DNA of 11,427 bases from Flammeovirgaceae bacterium. Lineage in GTDB: Bacteria > Bacteroidota > Bacteroidia > Cytophagales > Cyclobacteriaceae. Of the stretch, positions 6,071 through 11,427 are shown piece after piece (the stretch's first letter is position 1; every line of letters starts with the position of its first letter). The DNA is taken from contig JAKEEN010000134.1 in the NCBI GenBank assembly GCA_022616575.1, positions 1-11,427 on the forward strand. Direction: 5' to 3'. The notes beneath the pieces were generated by a model. That model was not told the DNA's origin and made no database searches. It was given only the letters and a program-made list of their open reading frames with translations. The translations under genes were made by a program, and so were the position numbers.

Positions 6071-8536
6071 CTATTCGTGCCTTAGTGAGTCCACCGGATT
6101 ACTATGAGCCGCTTTCAGGGTTTGGAAACTCACCGTTGAAATGGCCAACACCAACACCGCTACTCCGGCAATTAAAAAAACGGTTGCAGAAATCGTAGTG
6201 CGGTATGGGAAGCTGGTGATCCAACTGTTCATACTCAACCATACCAGGGGGATGGCAATAGTAATGGCTATAAGTACCAGGCCCACATACTCTTTTGAGA
6301 GCAACATAAAAATTCCCCGCTCGCTGGAGCCCAGCACTTTCCGAATGCCAATCTCTTTGGTGCGCTGCGAAGCGGTGTAAGCAGATAAGCCAAAAAGTCC
6401 GAGGCAGCCTACAATCACGGCCAATACAGCAAACGTACTAAACAGCTTTCCGAATTTTCGCTCGTTCTCATATTGCTTGTTAAAATAATCATCAAGAAAA
6501 AAATACTCGAAGGGATTTCCGGGGAACGCCTTCAACCACGACTGTCTTACATGTTCGACCATGGCAGGCAAGTCAGCGGTTTGGATACGCATGGAATAGA
6601 ATTCACCACCGTAAGCTGTGCAATAAAAAATAGAAGGATCGAGTGGCTTCTTCAGTGAAACCTGGTGGTAATCGTTCACTACCCCTGTTACAATCGGGTT
6701 CCATTGAAAGCCCGGAATGGCGATTGTTTGCCCAATAGCTTCTTCGGGATTTTTGTAGCCTAATAATTTTACAGCCGATTCACTGATAATTACCGAGGTG
6801 TCGGGGTCATTAGTAAACTGTTCTGAAAATGCCCTGCCCGCCAGTAGTTTCATTTTGAACACATTTAAAAAATCAAAATCCATGCTGTTGAAGCGAAGTG
6901 TTACCTGCTCATCGTCAGGGGCACCATAACGTTTTGCAATGGCTTTATACTCCCGTTGCTTTCCGGGAATGGTAGCGGAAGCAGAAACGCCCATGACTCC
7001 GGGGCTTTTCTTAAGTTCATTTCTAAAAACATCAATCGATGAATTAAAAGCTTGTCGGTCGCGCGGTGAAATGCCGGGCCGTTCTACAACCAACACCTGG
7101 TCGATGTTCATGCCCAGATCGCGGCTCATCATAAAATTCAGTTGCCGGTATACAATCAAGGTAGAAGCAATCAGTACCACCGAAGCAATAAACTGGAGTG
7201 TTACGAGGCCCTTGCGCATTAAAATTCCGCTTACACTATTCTTGATTTTTCCTTTCAACACCATCACAGGCTTAAACGAAGACAACACGAGGGCCGGGTA
7301 AAACCCCGAGAGTAGGGTACCCGACAGCCACAAAACAAGAACGAGCAAAAGGAACCATGGCTCCAGGAAAGACGAAAAGGTCAATGTCAATCCAGAAAGG
7401 GCATTGAAGTAAGGCAGCACCAGGAAAGCAATGGCCACTGCGATAAGTATTGAAAGTAAGTTGATCATGGCAGACTCCATCAGAAACTGACGAACCAGTT
7501 GAGCTTTGAATGCGCCCATCACTTTTCGAACTCCTACCTCACGGGCGCGTTCCATCGCTTTTGCTGTGGACAGGTTTACATAGTTGATCCAGGCGATGAT
7601 CAAAACAAAAATCCCGATCAGCGACATAAACCTGACGATGCGGTCGTCACCATTGGTCTCTGGTTCCTCTGCCAAATTCGATGTAAGGTGAATGGATTTG
7701 ATGGGCTGAAGCGACAGAATCTCATTCGCATTTCGCTCCTTGTTTTCAGGCTTATATTTTTCAACCAAGGCAGGGAATTTTGCCTCCAGTGCGTTGACGT
7801 CAGCGTCCGGTCGCACACGTATAAACGTGTACATATCCTTGCGCCTCCAACCATGATCGTAGCGGTCAATAGCCCAATCACCACGGGGAAAAAGTGTTTT
7901 ATAAGAAAACAGAACATCAAACTTCAAATGCGTATTTGCTGGAATATCTTTAAATACACCTGTCACCTTCACAAGCTCATCAACAAAATCATCGTCTTGC
8001 AGTCGCAATGATTTCCCGATGGGATCTTCATCACCAAAATACATCCGTGCATATTTCTCTGAGATTACCGCGTTAAACGGTTGCGCTAACGCTGTCTTCG
8101 CATCGCCCGCCACCATCGGATATCCCATCATCGGAAGGAAAGAAGAATCTGCATACAGAAATCTGCGGTGCTTGAATGCAACCGGGTCGGGTTTTGCGTC
8201 CTGGTTGGTGATGATAATGTTATTCTTGTAGCCCATATTGTACAAACGGGCGGAAGCCATTACTTCCGGAAACTCATTTCTCATGGCGGGTGCTACACCC
8301 GGATAATTTTCTGCGCTGGCAAATACCAGTTCATTGTTCAGATACGATTGAAGGCTGACCCTGTAAATGTTATCCGCATCGGGAATGAAATCTTCATAGC
8401 TTCGTTCAAACCGAACATATAAGGCAATAAGCAGGAATACAGCCATGCCAATGCCGAGGCCGATAACATTAAGGAAGGTGAAGAATTTGTTCTTATTTAA
8501 ACTACGATATGCAGTGAGTAGAAGGTTGCGAAGCAT
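6071..8536 (-). CDS. ABC transporter permease, MacB/FtsX type with two FtsX domains
   Basis: This 821-residue inner-membrane permease is of the double-FtsX type common in Bacteroidota. TM1 is at about 19-41, followed by a periplasmic MacB-type domain (43-300). TM2-4 (303-323, 357-377, 391-414) carry the first FtsX signature AREVGVRKVMGA (331-342). TM5 (445-463) leads to a second periplasmic domain (465-695), then TM6-8 (700-720, 751-768, 783-802) with the second signature RTKEIGIRKVLGSS (725-738). The order matches two fused half-permeases. Relatives work with a separate ATPase in mechanotransmission or export of peptides, antibiotics or lipoproteins. No ATPase gene is visible in the window, so the partner must be encoded elsewhere or the protein is one of many orphan paralogues. 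The start ATG 8536 is preceded by a cluster of 9-bp direct repeats. The substrate is unknown. Confidence 0.94.
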   Translation of the reverse strand: MLRNLLLTAYRSLNKNKFFTFLNVIGLGIGMAVFLLIALYVRFERSYEDFIPDADNIYRVSLQSYLNNELVFASAENYPGVAPAMRNEFPEVMASARLYNMGYKNNIIITNQDAKPDPVAFKHRRFLYADSSFLPMMGYPMVAGDAKTALAQPFNAVISEKYARMYFGDEDPIGKSLRLQDDDFVDELVKVTGVFKDIPANTHLKFDVLFSYKTLFPRGDWAIDRYDHGWRRKDMYTFIRVRPDADVNALEAKFPALVEKYKPENKERNANEILSLQPIKSIHLTSNLAEEPETNGDDRIVRFMSLIGIFVLIIAWINYVNLSTAKAMERAREVGVRKVMGAFKAQLVRQFLMESAMINLLSILIAVAIAFLVLPYFNALSGLTLTFSSFLEPWFLLLVLVLWLSGTLLSGFYPALVLSSFKPVMVLKGKIKNSVSGILMRKGLVTLQFIASVVLIASTLIVYRQLNFMMSRDLGMNIDQVLVVERPGISPRDRQAFNSSIDVFRNELKKSPGVMGVSASATIPGKQREYKAIAKRYGAPDDEQVTLRFNSMDFDFLNVFKMKLLAGRAFSEQFTNDPDTSVIISESAVKLLGYKNPEEAIGQTIAIPGFQWNPIVTGVVNDYHQVSLKKPLDPSIFYCTAYGGEFYSMRIQTADLPAMVEHVRQSWLKAFPGNPFEYFFLDDYFNKQYENERKFGKLFSTFAVLAVIVGCLGLFGLSAYTASQRTKEIGIRKVLGSSERGIFMLLSKEYVGLVLIAITIAIPLVWLSMNSWITSFPYRTTISATVFLIAGVAVLVLAISTVSFQTLKAAHSNPVDSLRHE

Positions 8537-8545
8537 GGAGGCAGG

Positions 8546-8575
8546 GTTTACAGTTAACAGTACCTCGTTTACAGT
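8546..8575 (-). repeat. Cluster of three ACTGTWAAC direct repeats upstream of the permease
   Basis: On the minus strand ACTGTAAAC (8567-8575), ACTGTTAAC (8553-8561) and ACTGTAAAC (8546-8554) lie in tandem, the last only 9 bp before the permease ATG. The two identical copies start 21 bp apart, about two helical turns. This looks like a repeated protein-binding site, possibly a repressor operator or a leader element. No regulator can be named. Confidence 0.4.
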
Positions 8576-8640
8576 AAAAGGTTACTTAAGAAGATGCTAC
8601 TCCTTATAAAATAGTTGCTTTCGTCATTTCTTTGCCGCAG

Positions 8641-8683
8641 GGTACAGACAAGCGGCCACAACCGAAACACATTTTTCTGTACC
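8641..8683. promoter_or_regulatory. Inverted repeat in the permease/DUF5655 divergent region
   Basis: GGTACAGA (8641-8648) and TCTGTACC (8676-8683) are perfect 8-bp inverted copies with a 27-bp spacer. The right arm overlaps TACCTTTT (8680-8687), a 7/8 match to TAnnTTTG that ends 17 bp before ATG 8705. Half-sites about 35 bp apart could bind a dimeric or looping regulator of the divergent genes. The arms are short, so chance is not excluded. Confidence 0.25.
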
Positions 8684-8704
8684 TTTTGGTTTCAACTAAA
8701 GCGC

Positions 8705-9091
8705 ATGCTCCGAAAACTTCACTCCCCCGATAAAGCCAAAACATTAGATGAATTCCTGCACGGGAAATCGCCACACACCCTGGCCCTGTTCCATCACTTT
8801 ATTAACGAATTCAAAAAAGCAGCCCCTGTTACCTTAGAACCAGCCAAGACCATGATTGGCATTGCCACTAAACGCAAGCGGATCGTTTACATTACACAGC
8901 TTGGTAAAAGTTTTATACACGTGGTCTTCCCATTTGAAAGGCCCTACACTGATAATTTATGTTTTCAGAAAATTGCCCAGGTGCCCGGGGATGTGAAACA
9001 GTTCAATCATCACTTCCGGATGATGGAAACCGAAGATGTAAATGAAGAAGTGCGCTCGTTTATGCGTATGGCCTTTAAACTGGGAAGTTGA
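8705..9091 (+). CDS. DUF5655-like protein
   Basis: This 128-residue soluble protein resembles the DUF5655 family, whose function I do not know. It has a short N-terminal segment with DKAKTLDEFLHG (9-20), a helix HTLALFHHFINEFKKAA (24-40), a strand region with the typical basic turn IGIATKRKRIVYITQLGKS (51-69), a strand FIHVVFPFERP (70-80), and a C-terminal helix NEEVRSFMRMAFKLG (113-127). That arrangement of helix, K-R-rich hairpin and final helix is what suggests DUF5655. There is no signal peptide and it is probably cytoplasmic. The frame is open back to TTG 8615, but the extra 30 residues look non-coding (Cys- and Phe-rich), so ATG 8705 is used. It is divergent from the permease and separated by 176 bp from the next gene, so it may be a single-gene transcript. 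Confidence 0.75.
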   Translation: MLRKLHSPDKAKTLDEFLHGKSPHTLALFHHFINEFKKAAPVTLEPAKTMIGIATKRKRIVYITQLGKSFIHVVFPFERPYTDNLCFQKIAQVPGDVKQFNHHFRMMETEDVNEEVRSFMRMAFKLGS

Positions 9092-9199
9092 TCAAAGCGG
9101 TCTTGAAATTTTGACTTACATAAATCAAAAATACATCTCCCGCAGAAACACCAGTTCATTCAATAATGGATCGAATGGGCAGGTAAACGGGAAAATCAG

Positions 9200-9269
9200 A
9201 TAGCTTAATGGAGTAGTGAAGTGTTTTGCGTATTTTCATCCCTCCAAAATTAAACCCTCATTAAGCTAT
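9200..9269 (+). promoter_or_regulatory. Inverted repeat whose right arm covers the start codon of the propeller lipoprotein
   Basis: ATAGCTTAATG (9200-9210) and CATTAAGCTAT (9259-9269) are perfect 11-bp inverted copies with a 48-bp interval; the right arm includes the first two bases of ATG 9268. If the transcript begins upstream of 9200, the arms could pair and occlude the start codon. If it begins inside the interval, the pair could instead be an operator flanking the promoter. No good TAnnTTTG box was found. The rest of 9092-9267 shows no gene. Confidence 0.35.
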
Positions 9270-10122
9270 GAAGTATCTATGCATTTTAAGTGCGACATTA
9301 TTTATCGCCTGTCAACCGGCAAAAAAGGAACCCGTTGAAACACCAAAGGCACCTACCCTGACTTTGAAATGGGAAACCGATACGGTACTCACCACCTGTG
9401 AGTCTGTTATCTACGACAAACAAAACGATATGCTTTATGTAGCTAATATCAGCGGTGCGCCCGATGGCAAAGATGGAAATGGTTTTATTTCAAAATTAAC
9501 GCTCGATGGAAAGGTTTCGGTAGCGCAGTGGGTCACCGGTATGGATGCTCCAAAAGGAATGGGAATTTATAATGGCAAGTTGTTCGTGACTGACATTGAT
9601 CGCATTCACGAGATCGACATTGCCTCGGGCAAAATAACAAATACCTATCCGGTAGAAGGGGCCAAATTCTTAAATGATATTACAATTGATGAATCAGGGA
9701 AAGTATATGTGAGCGATATGAGCGTGGGCAATATATTGCTGCTCGAAAATGGTGCAGTGACTCTTTGGCTTTCCGGCTTAAATGGCCCTAATGGATTACT
9801 GGCTGAAGGAAGCACACTGCAAATGGCATCTTTTTCTCAGGGAACTTTTAGCACGATCGATGCTAACAAACAAATCACCCAACGTGCCGACAGCATAGAG
9901 AATGGAGATGGTGTGGAAGCTGTGGGTGACGGTGCCTACCTGGTCTCAAGCTGGAATGGCATGGTACACTATGTAGATGCAGATGGAATCAAAACCATAA
10001 TACTTGATACGCGCGCAGACTCTGTGAACGCAGCCGACATCGAGTACATTGCCGGCAAGAAACTATTGCTGGTGCCAGGCTTTTTCAAGAATAAAGTGAT
10101 GGCTTACGAGCTCTCAAAATAA
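9268..10122 (+). CDS. SMP-30/gluconolactonase-like beta-propeller lipoprotein
   Basis: This 284-residue lipoprotein has a type II signal (LFIAC, Cys15), a Pro/Lys/Glu-rich tether (16-30) and a single beta-propeller domain. Blade-like repeats are visible: DKQNDMLYVANI (50-61), NGKLFVTDIDRIHEID (102-117), DESGKVYVSDMSVGNI (141-156) and GAYLVSSWNGMVHYVD (222-237). Residues at positions where SMP-30/gluconolactonase proteins bind a divalent metal are present: E45 (CESVIYD), N136 (FLNDITID), N175 (GPNGL) and D214 (GDGVE). This supports a metal-dependent lactonase-like or sugar-binding fold, but the actual substrate is unknown. It is probably anchored in the outer or inner membrane facing the periplasm or surface. 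A small alpha/beta protein gene follows after 38 bp and is likely co-transcribed. Confidence 0.87.
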   Translation: MKYLCILSATLFIACQPAKKEPVETPKAPTLTLKWETDTVLTTCESVIYDKQNDMLYVANISGAPDGKDGNGFISKLTLDGKVSVAQWVTGMDAPKGMGIYNGKLFVTDIDRIHEIDIASGKITNTYPVEGAKFLNDITIDESGKVYVSDMSVGNILLLENGAVTLWLSGLNGPNGLLAEGSTLQMASFSQGTFSTIDANKQITQRADSIENGDGVEAVGDGAYLVSSWNGMVHYVDADGIKTIILDTRADSVNAADIEYIAGKKLLLVPGFFKNKVMAYELSK

Positions 10123-10160
10123 ACTATATAGTATTAATCCTACCTGCTAAAAACCAAGTT

Positions 10161-10454
10161 ATGATTATTGTTCACGACATCTTTATTTGTAAACCCGGCA
10201 ATGCTTCAAAACTTGCCAAAAAGTTTAAAGAAGCCATGGCCGGTTCCAGCGAGCTGGTTCACATCATGACCGACATGACAGGTCAGTACAACAAAGTGGT
10301 AATGGTAAGCAAGTATGAAAGCCTTACTGCTTATGAACAAAGCTGGGAGAAGTACAAACAAGAAACGGAGGCCATGAAGAAAATGAATGAAGCCATGGCC
10401 GGGTACCAGGACATGTACCTTACCGGCTCCCGCGAAATATACCAGGTTTGGTAG
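10161..10454 (+). CDS. Small dimeric alpha/beta-barrel-like (NIPSNAP/ABM-like) protein
   Basis: This 97-residue cytoplasmic protein has no signal peptide. Its secondary-structure pattern is strand (IIVHDIFICKPG, 2-13), helix (NASKLAKKFKEAMAG, 14-28), strand pair (ELVHIMTDMTGQYNKVV, 31-47), helix (LTAYEQSWEKYKQETEAM, 55-72) and final strand (SREIYQVW, 90-97). This is the ferredoxin-like half-barrel used by NIPSNAP, ABM monooxygenase and related dimeric families, which often bind small ligands or haem. No catalytic residue is evident, so no reaction is assigned. It lies 38 bp downstream of the propeller lipoprotein on the same strand and is followed by the hairpin terminator at 10586. Confidence 0.75.
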   Translation: MIIVHDIFICKPGNASKLAKKFKEAMAGSSELVHIMTDMTGQYNKVVMVSKYESLTAYEQSWEKYKQETEAMKKMNEAMAGYQDMYLTGSREIYQVW

Positions 10455-10495
10455 TGGCTGCCTGCGTATGAAGGTGGGTGTGTAAAGAAATAATG

Positions 10496-10509
10496 GGAGT
10501 TAATCCTAT
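10496..10509. repeat. Copy 1 of GGAGT-N3-TCCTAT element
   Basis: GGAGT-TAA-TCCTAT, 41 bp after the stop of the alpha/beta-barrel gene. It shares all 11 fixed bases and the 3-bp spacer with the copies at 10834 and 10909. It directly abuts a 7/8 match to the -7 consensus (TACGTTGG, 10509-10516). Confidence 0.5.
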
Positions 10510-10585
10510 ACGTTGGGTTTGGTTTCAATTCAATGAAATAAATAGCACAACCTGCCAATGGGATTGGGCTCCGGTTGGCTACGTC

Positions 10586-10614
10586 AAAGGAGAGAGCGTT
10601 CCGCTTTCTCCTTT
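10586..10614. terminator. Bidirectional hairpin terminator
   Basis: The arms AAAGGAGAGAGC (10586-10597) and GCTTTCTCCTTT (10603-10614) form a 12-bp stem with one G-U pair and a 5-nt GTTCC loop, followed by a T-rich end (TTTTC). It lies 131 bp after the + strand alpha/beta-barrel gene and 28 bp after the stop of the minus-strand 45-residue gene, where an intrinsic terminator for convergent genes would be expected. On the minus strand the T tract is only TTT. Confidence 0.75.
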
Positions 10615-10642
10615 TCATTGTTAAAAAACGCTGTTATGTGTG

Positions 10643-10780
10643 TTAAGCTTTGGGTGGAAGCTTTAGGTCGAGTTTAGCCCTTAGCCTGCTAAGTCGCAAT
10701 TGACCGGTCCGGATCAATATATATGAAAGTGTGCCTATAAAAAGCACAACATTCAAAAAGATACGTTCTCCCCAACTCAT
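10643..10780 (-). CDS. 45-residue single-pass membrane protein
   Basis: A 46-codon frame encodes a protein that begins MSWGERIFLNVVLFIGTL, continues SYILIRTG, and ends in a basic tail QLRLSRLRAKLDLKLPPKA. Residues 8-24 are one hydrophobic helix; the positive charges after it suggest the C terminus faces the cytoplasm. Support comes from a good Shine-Dalgarno GGAG placed 10 nt before ATG 10780, a promoter-like pair upstream, the terminator 28 bp beyond the stop, and the membrane-protein composition. I do not recognise a family. It is divergent from the lipoprotein gene at 11015, with two copies of the palindromic element between them. It is short enough to be missed by automatic calling, and conservation in relatives would settle it. 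Confidence 0.6.
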   Translation of the reverse strand: MSWGERIFLNVVLFIGTLSYILIRTGQLRLSRLRAKLDLKLPPKA

Positions 10781-10793
10781 AATTTTATTTCTC

Positions 10794-10822
10794 CAAATAT
10801 CATAATCACTGTATTTTACAAA
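10794..10822 (-). promoter_or_regulatory. Promoter candidate for the 45-residue membrane protein
   Basis: On the minus strand TTTG (10819-10822), 17 bp, then GATATTTG (10794-10801), a 7/8 match to TAnnTTTG. The spacing is at the short end of the Bacteroidota range. The transcript would start close to the GGAG ribosome-binding site. Confidence 0.3.
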
Positions 10823-10833
10823 GAGAGGTATTG

Positions 10834-10847
10834 GGAGTAAGTCCTAT
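10834..10847. repeat. Copy 2 of GGAGT-N3-TCCTAT element
   Basis: GGAGT-AAG-TCCTAT, 11 bp upstream of the -33-like box of the small membrane-protein gene. It sits within a longer imperfect hairpin bounded by GAGGT (10825-10829) and ACCTC (10852-10856). Confidence 0.5.
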
Positions 10848-10902
10848 TAAAACCTCACGAAAATGTTCGTAATAAACCTCAAATAAGCGGTTAGGTTATA
10901 TC

Positions 10903-10925
10903 TATATAGGAGTAACTCCTATATA
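10903..10925. repeat. Copy 3 of the element, as a perfect 23-bp palindrome
   Basis: TATATAGGAGT (10903-10913), a central A, then ACTCCTATATA (10915-10925): an 11-bp perfect inverted repeat containing GGAGT-AAC-TCCTAT. It lies about 90 bp before ATG 11015 and just before AAAGTTTG (10930-10937, 7/8 match to the -7 consensus), a position typical of an operator for a dimeric regulator. Confidence 0.6.
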
Positions 10926-10952
10926 AATCAAAGTTTGGGTTAAGGCTGAGGG

Positions 10953-10960
10953 CATATTTG
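10953..10960 (+). promoter_or_regulatory. -7-like element for the edge lipoprotein gene
   Basis: CATATTTG matches TAnnTTTG in 7 of 8 positions, with TTTG at 10934-10937, 15 bp upstream (short for a -33 box). Transcription would begin near 10966, almost at the base of the hairpin at 10968. AAAGTTTG at 10930-10937 is an alternative. Confidence 0.25.
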
Positions 10961-10967
10961 AATGTCG

Positions 10968-10990
10968 TGCTGGCAGAAACTCTGTCAGCA
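10968..10990 (+). promoter_or_regulatory. Leader hairpin upstream of the edge lipoprotein
   Basis: TGCTGGCAGA (10968-10977) and TCTGTCAGCA (10981-10990) form a 10-bp stem with one G-U pair and an AAC loop, 24 nt before ATG 11015. There is no T tract, so it is not a standard terminator. It may stabilise the 5' end of the mRNA or bind a regulator. Confidence 0.45.
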
Positions 10991-11014
10991 AATTAATCAC
11001 CTAACCTACCTGTT

Positions 11015-11427
11015 ATGAAATCTACCAGCGTGTTTTTGAAGTTATCTATGTGCTTCATGATTGGCGTATTCGCCTGCGAGGAAAGACCCGCCAATGAACA
11101 ACCTGCTCCCGTTCAGGGAAACCCCTCTTCCGCTCTCCCCCATTCTCAATCCCGCATTGCGGATTATGACTTAACCGGATCTGAAGGAGATCCGATTACG
11201 ATGGAAACCGCCACCCGCTGGATAAAGAATTACCAGGAGGAAAACCCCAACCAGAACCAGGCACATTTTTTTGGATATGAAATTATAAAGCAACTGCTCG
11301 GGCAGGACGGATGTGTAGGAATTCGCATTTATTATGGTATTGATGATAATGGCGTGAGACAACTGATGCTGGTGGGAACGGATGCAAAAGGAAATGACCT
11401 GCTGCCAAGTACAAACGGAAGAACAAC
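11015..11427 (+). CDS. Lipoprotein of a Bacteroidota-conserved family, cut by the window edge
   Basis: The reading frame stays open from ATG 11015 to the end of the window (137 codons), so the C terminus is missing. The N terminus is a lipoprotein signal (FMIGVFAC, Cys21) followed by a Pro/Asn/Ser-rich tether (22-45). The domain part has SEGDPITMETATRWIKNYQE (residues 56-75), AHFFGYEIIKQLLGQ (83-97) and GCVGIRIYYGIDDNG (99-113), then LMLVGTDAKGNDLL. I recall similar 'CVGIRIYY' proteins as a recurrent uncharacterised family in Bacteroidota; no function is known to me. It is preceded by a leader hairpin and the 23-bp palindrome, which implies dedicated regulation, and is divergent from the 45-residue membrane protein. 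Confidence 0.8.
   Translation, partial: MKSTSVFLKLSMCFMIGVFACEERPANEQPAPVQGNPSSALPHSQSRIADYDLTGSEGDPITMETATRWIKNYQEENPNQNQAHFFGYEIIKQLLGQDGCVGIRIYYGIDDNGVRQLMLVGTDAKGNDLLPSTNGRT

Noticed and set aside
7499..8011. 170-residue plus-strand frame opposite the ABC permease
   Set aside because: It begins at TTG, has an unconvincing Cys/His/Phe-rich composition, and lies wholly antisense to a well-supported permease domain.
8615..8704. TTG start extending the DUF5655-like protein by 30 residues
   Set aside because: The added residues look non-coding and overlap the inverted repeat and promoter-like box; ATG 8705 fits the domain.
10131..10142. TTAATCCTA before the alpha/beta-barrel gene as a fourth copy of the palindromic element
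   Set aside because: Only the right half resembles the element; the GGAGT half at the fixed 3-bp spacing is missing.
10331..10618. 95-residue minus-strand frame
   Set aside because: It runs antisense through the terminator and the alpha/beta-barrel gene, has no recognisable domain, and is contradicted by the better-supported plus-strand gene.
10455..11014. Mobile element, attachment site or CRISPR in the long intergenic stretch
   Set aside because: The three repeats are short palindromes with variable distances (338 and 75 bp) and no transposase, target duplication or spacer pattern is present.
11171..11362. 63-residue minus-strand frame at the right edge
   Set aside because: Antisense to the lipoprotein gene, which has a clear signal peptide and continuous conserved-looking domain.

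Overview
The window reads as chromosomal DNA from a Bacteroidota bacterium, probably of the Cytophagales/Cyclobacteriaceae kind. The basis is moderate GC, weak or absent Shine-Dalgarno sites, some promoter-like motifs close to the Bacteroidota -7 consensus TAnnTTTG, and gene families typical of the phylum: a PD40/OmpA outer-membrane protein, a double-FtsX MacB-like permease of about 820 residues, and several small lipoproteins. I see no tRNA, rRNA, CRISPR array, insertion sequence or phage gene.

Left part (1-5912). A TIGR00725/SLOG-type nucleotide-binding protein (+) runs tail to tail, with no base between the stop codons, into a PD40 + OmpA protein (-). A four-helix membrane protein lies just upstream of the latter on the same strand. 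Divergent from these is a two-gene unit: a prokaryotic pentameric ligand-gated ion channel homologue (2883-3839) and, 4 bp later, a D-aminoacylase-type amidohydrolase lipoprotein that lacks the usual HxH metal motif. The amidohydrolase stop codon overlaps that of a convergent secreted NTF2-like protein (5481-5912, -), and a GC-rich hairpin sits inside the end of the amidohydrolase gene.

Middle part (5913-10454). A large ABC-type permease (-) is divergent from a DUF5655 protein (+). Then come an SMP-30/gluconolactonase-like beta-propeller lipoprotein and a small dimeric alpha/beta-barrel-like protein, 38 bp apart and likely co-transcribed.

Right part (10455-11427). The long, superficially gene-poor stretch 10455-11014 is not empty. 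It holds a strong hairpin terminator (10586-10614), a 45-residue single-pass membrane protein gene on the minus strand (10643-10780), a leader hairpin (10968-10990), and three copies of a palindromic element, GGAGT-N3-TCCTAT, at 10496, 10834 and 10909. The third copy is a perfect 23-bp palindrome. The window ends inside a lipoprotein gene (11015 onward) that is cut by the edge.

The best candidates for something new are the channel/amidohydrolase pair, in which the channel's pore helix has unusual residues, and the repeated palindromic element around the divergently transcribed small membrane protein and edge lipoprotein.
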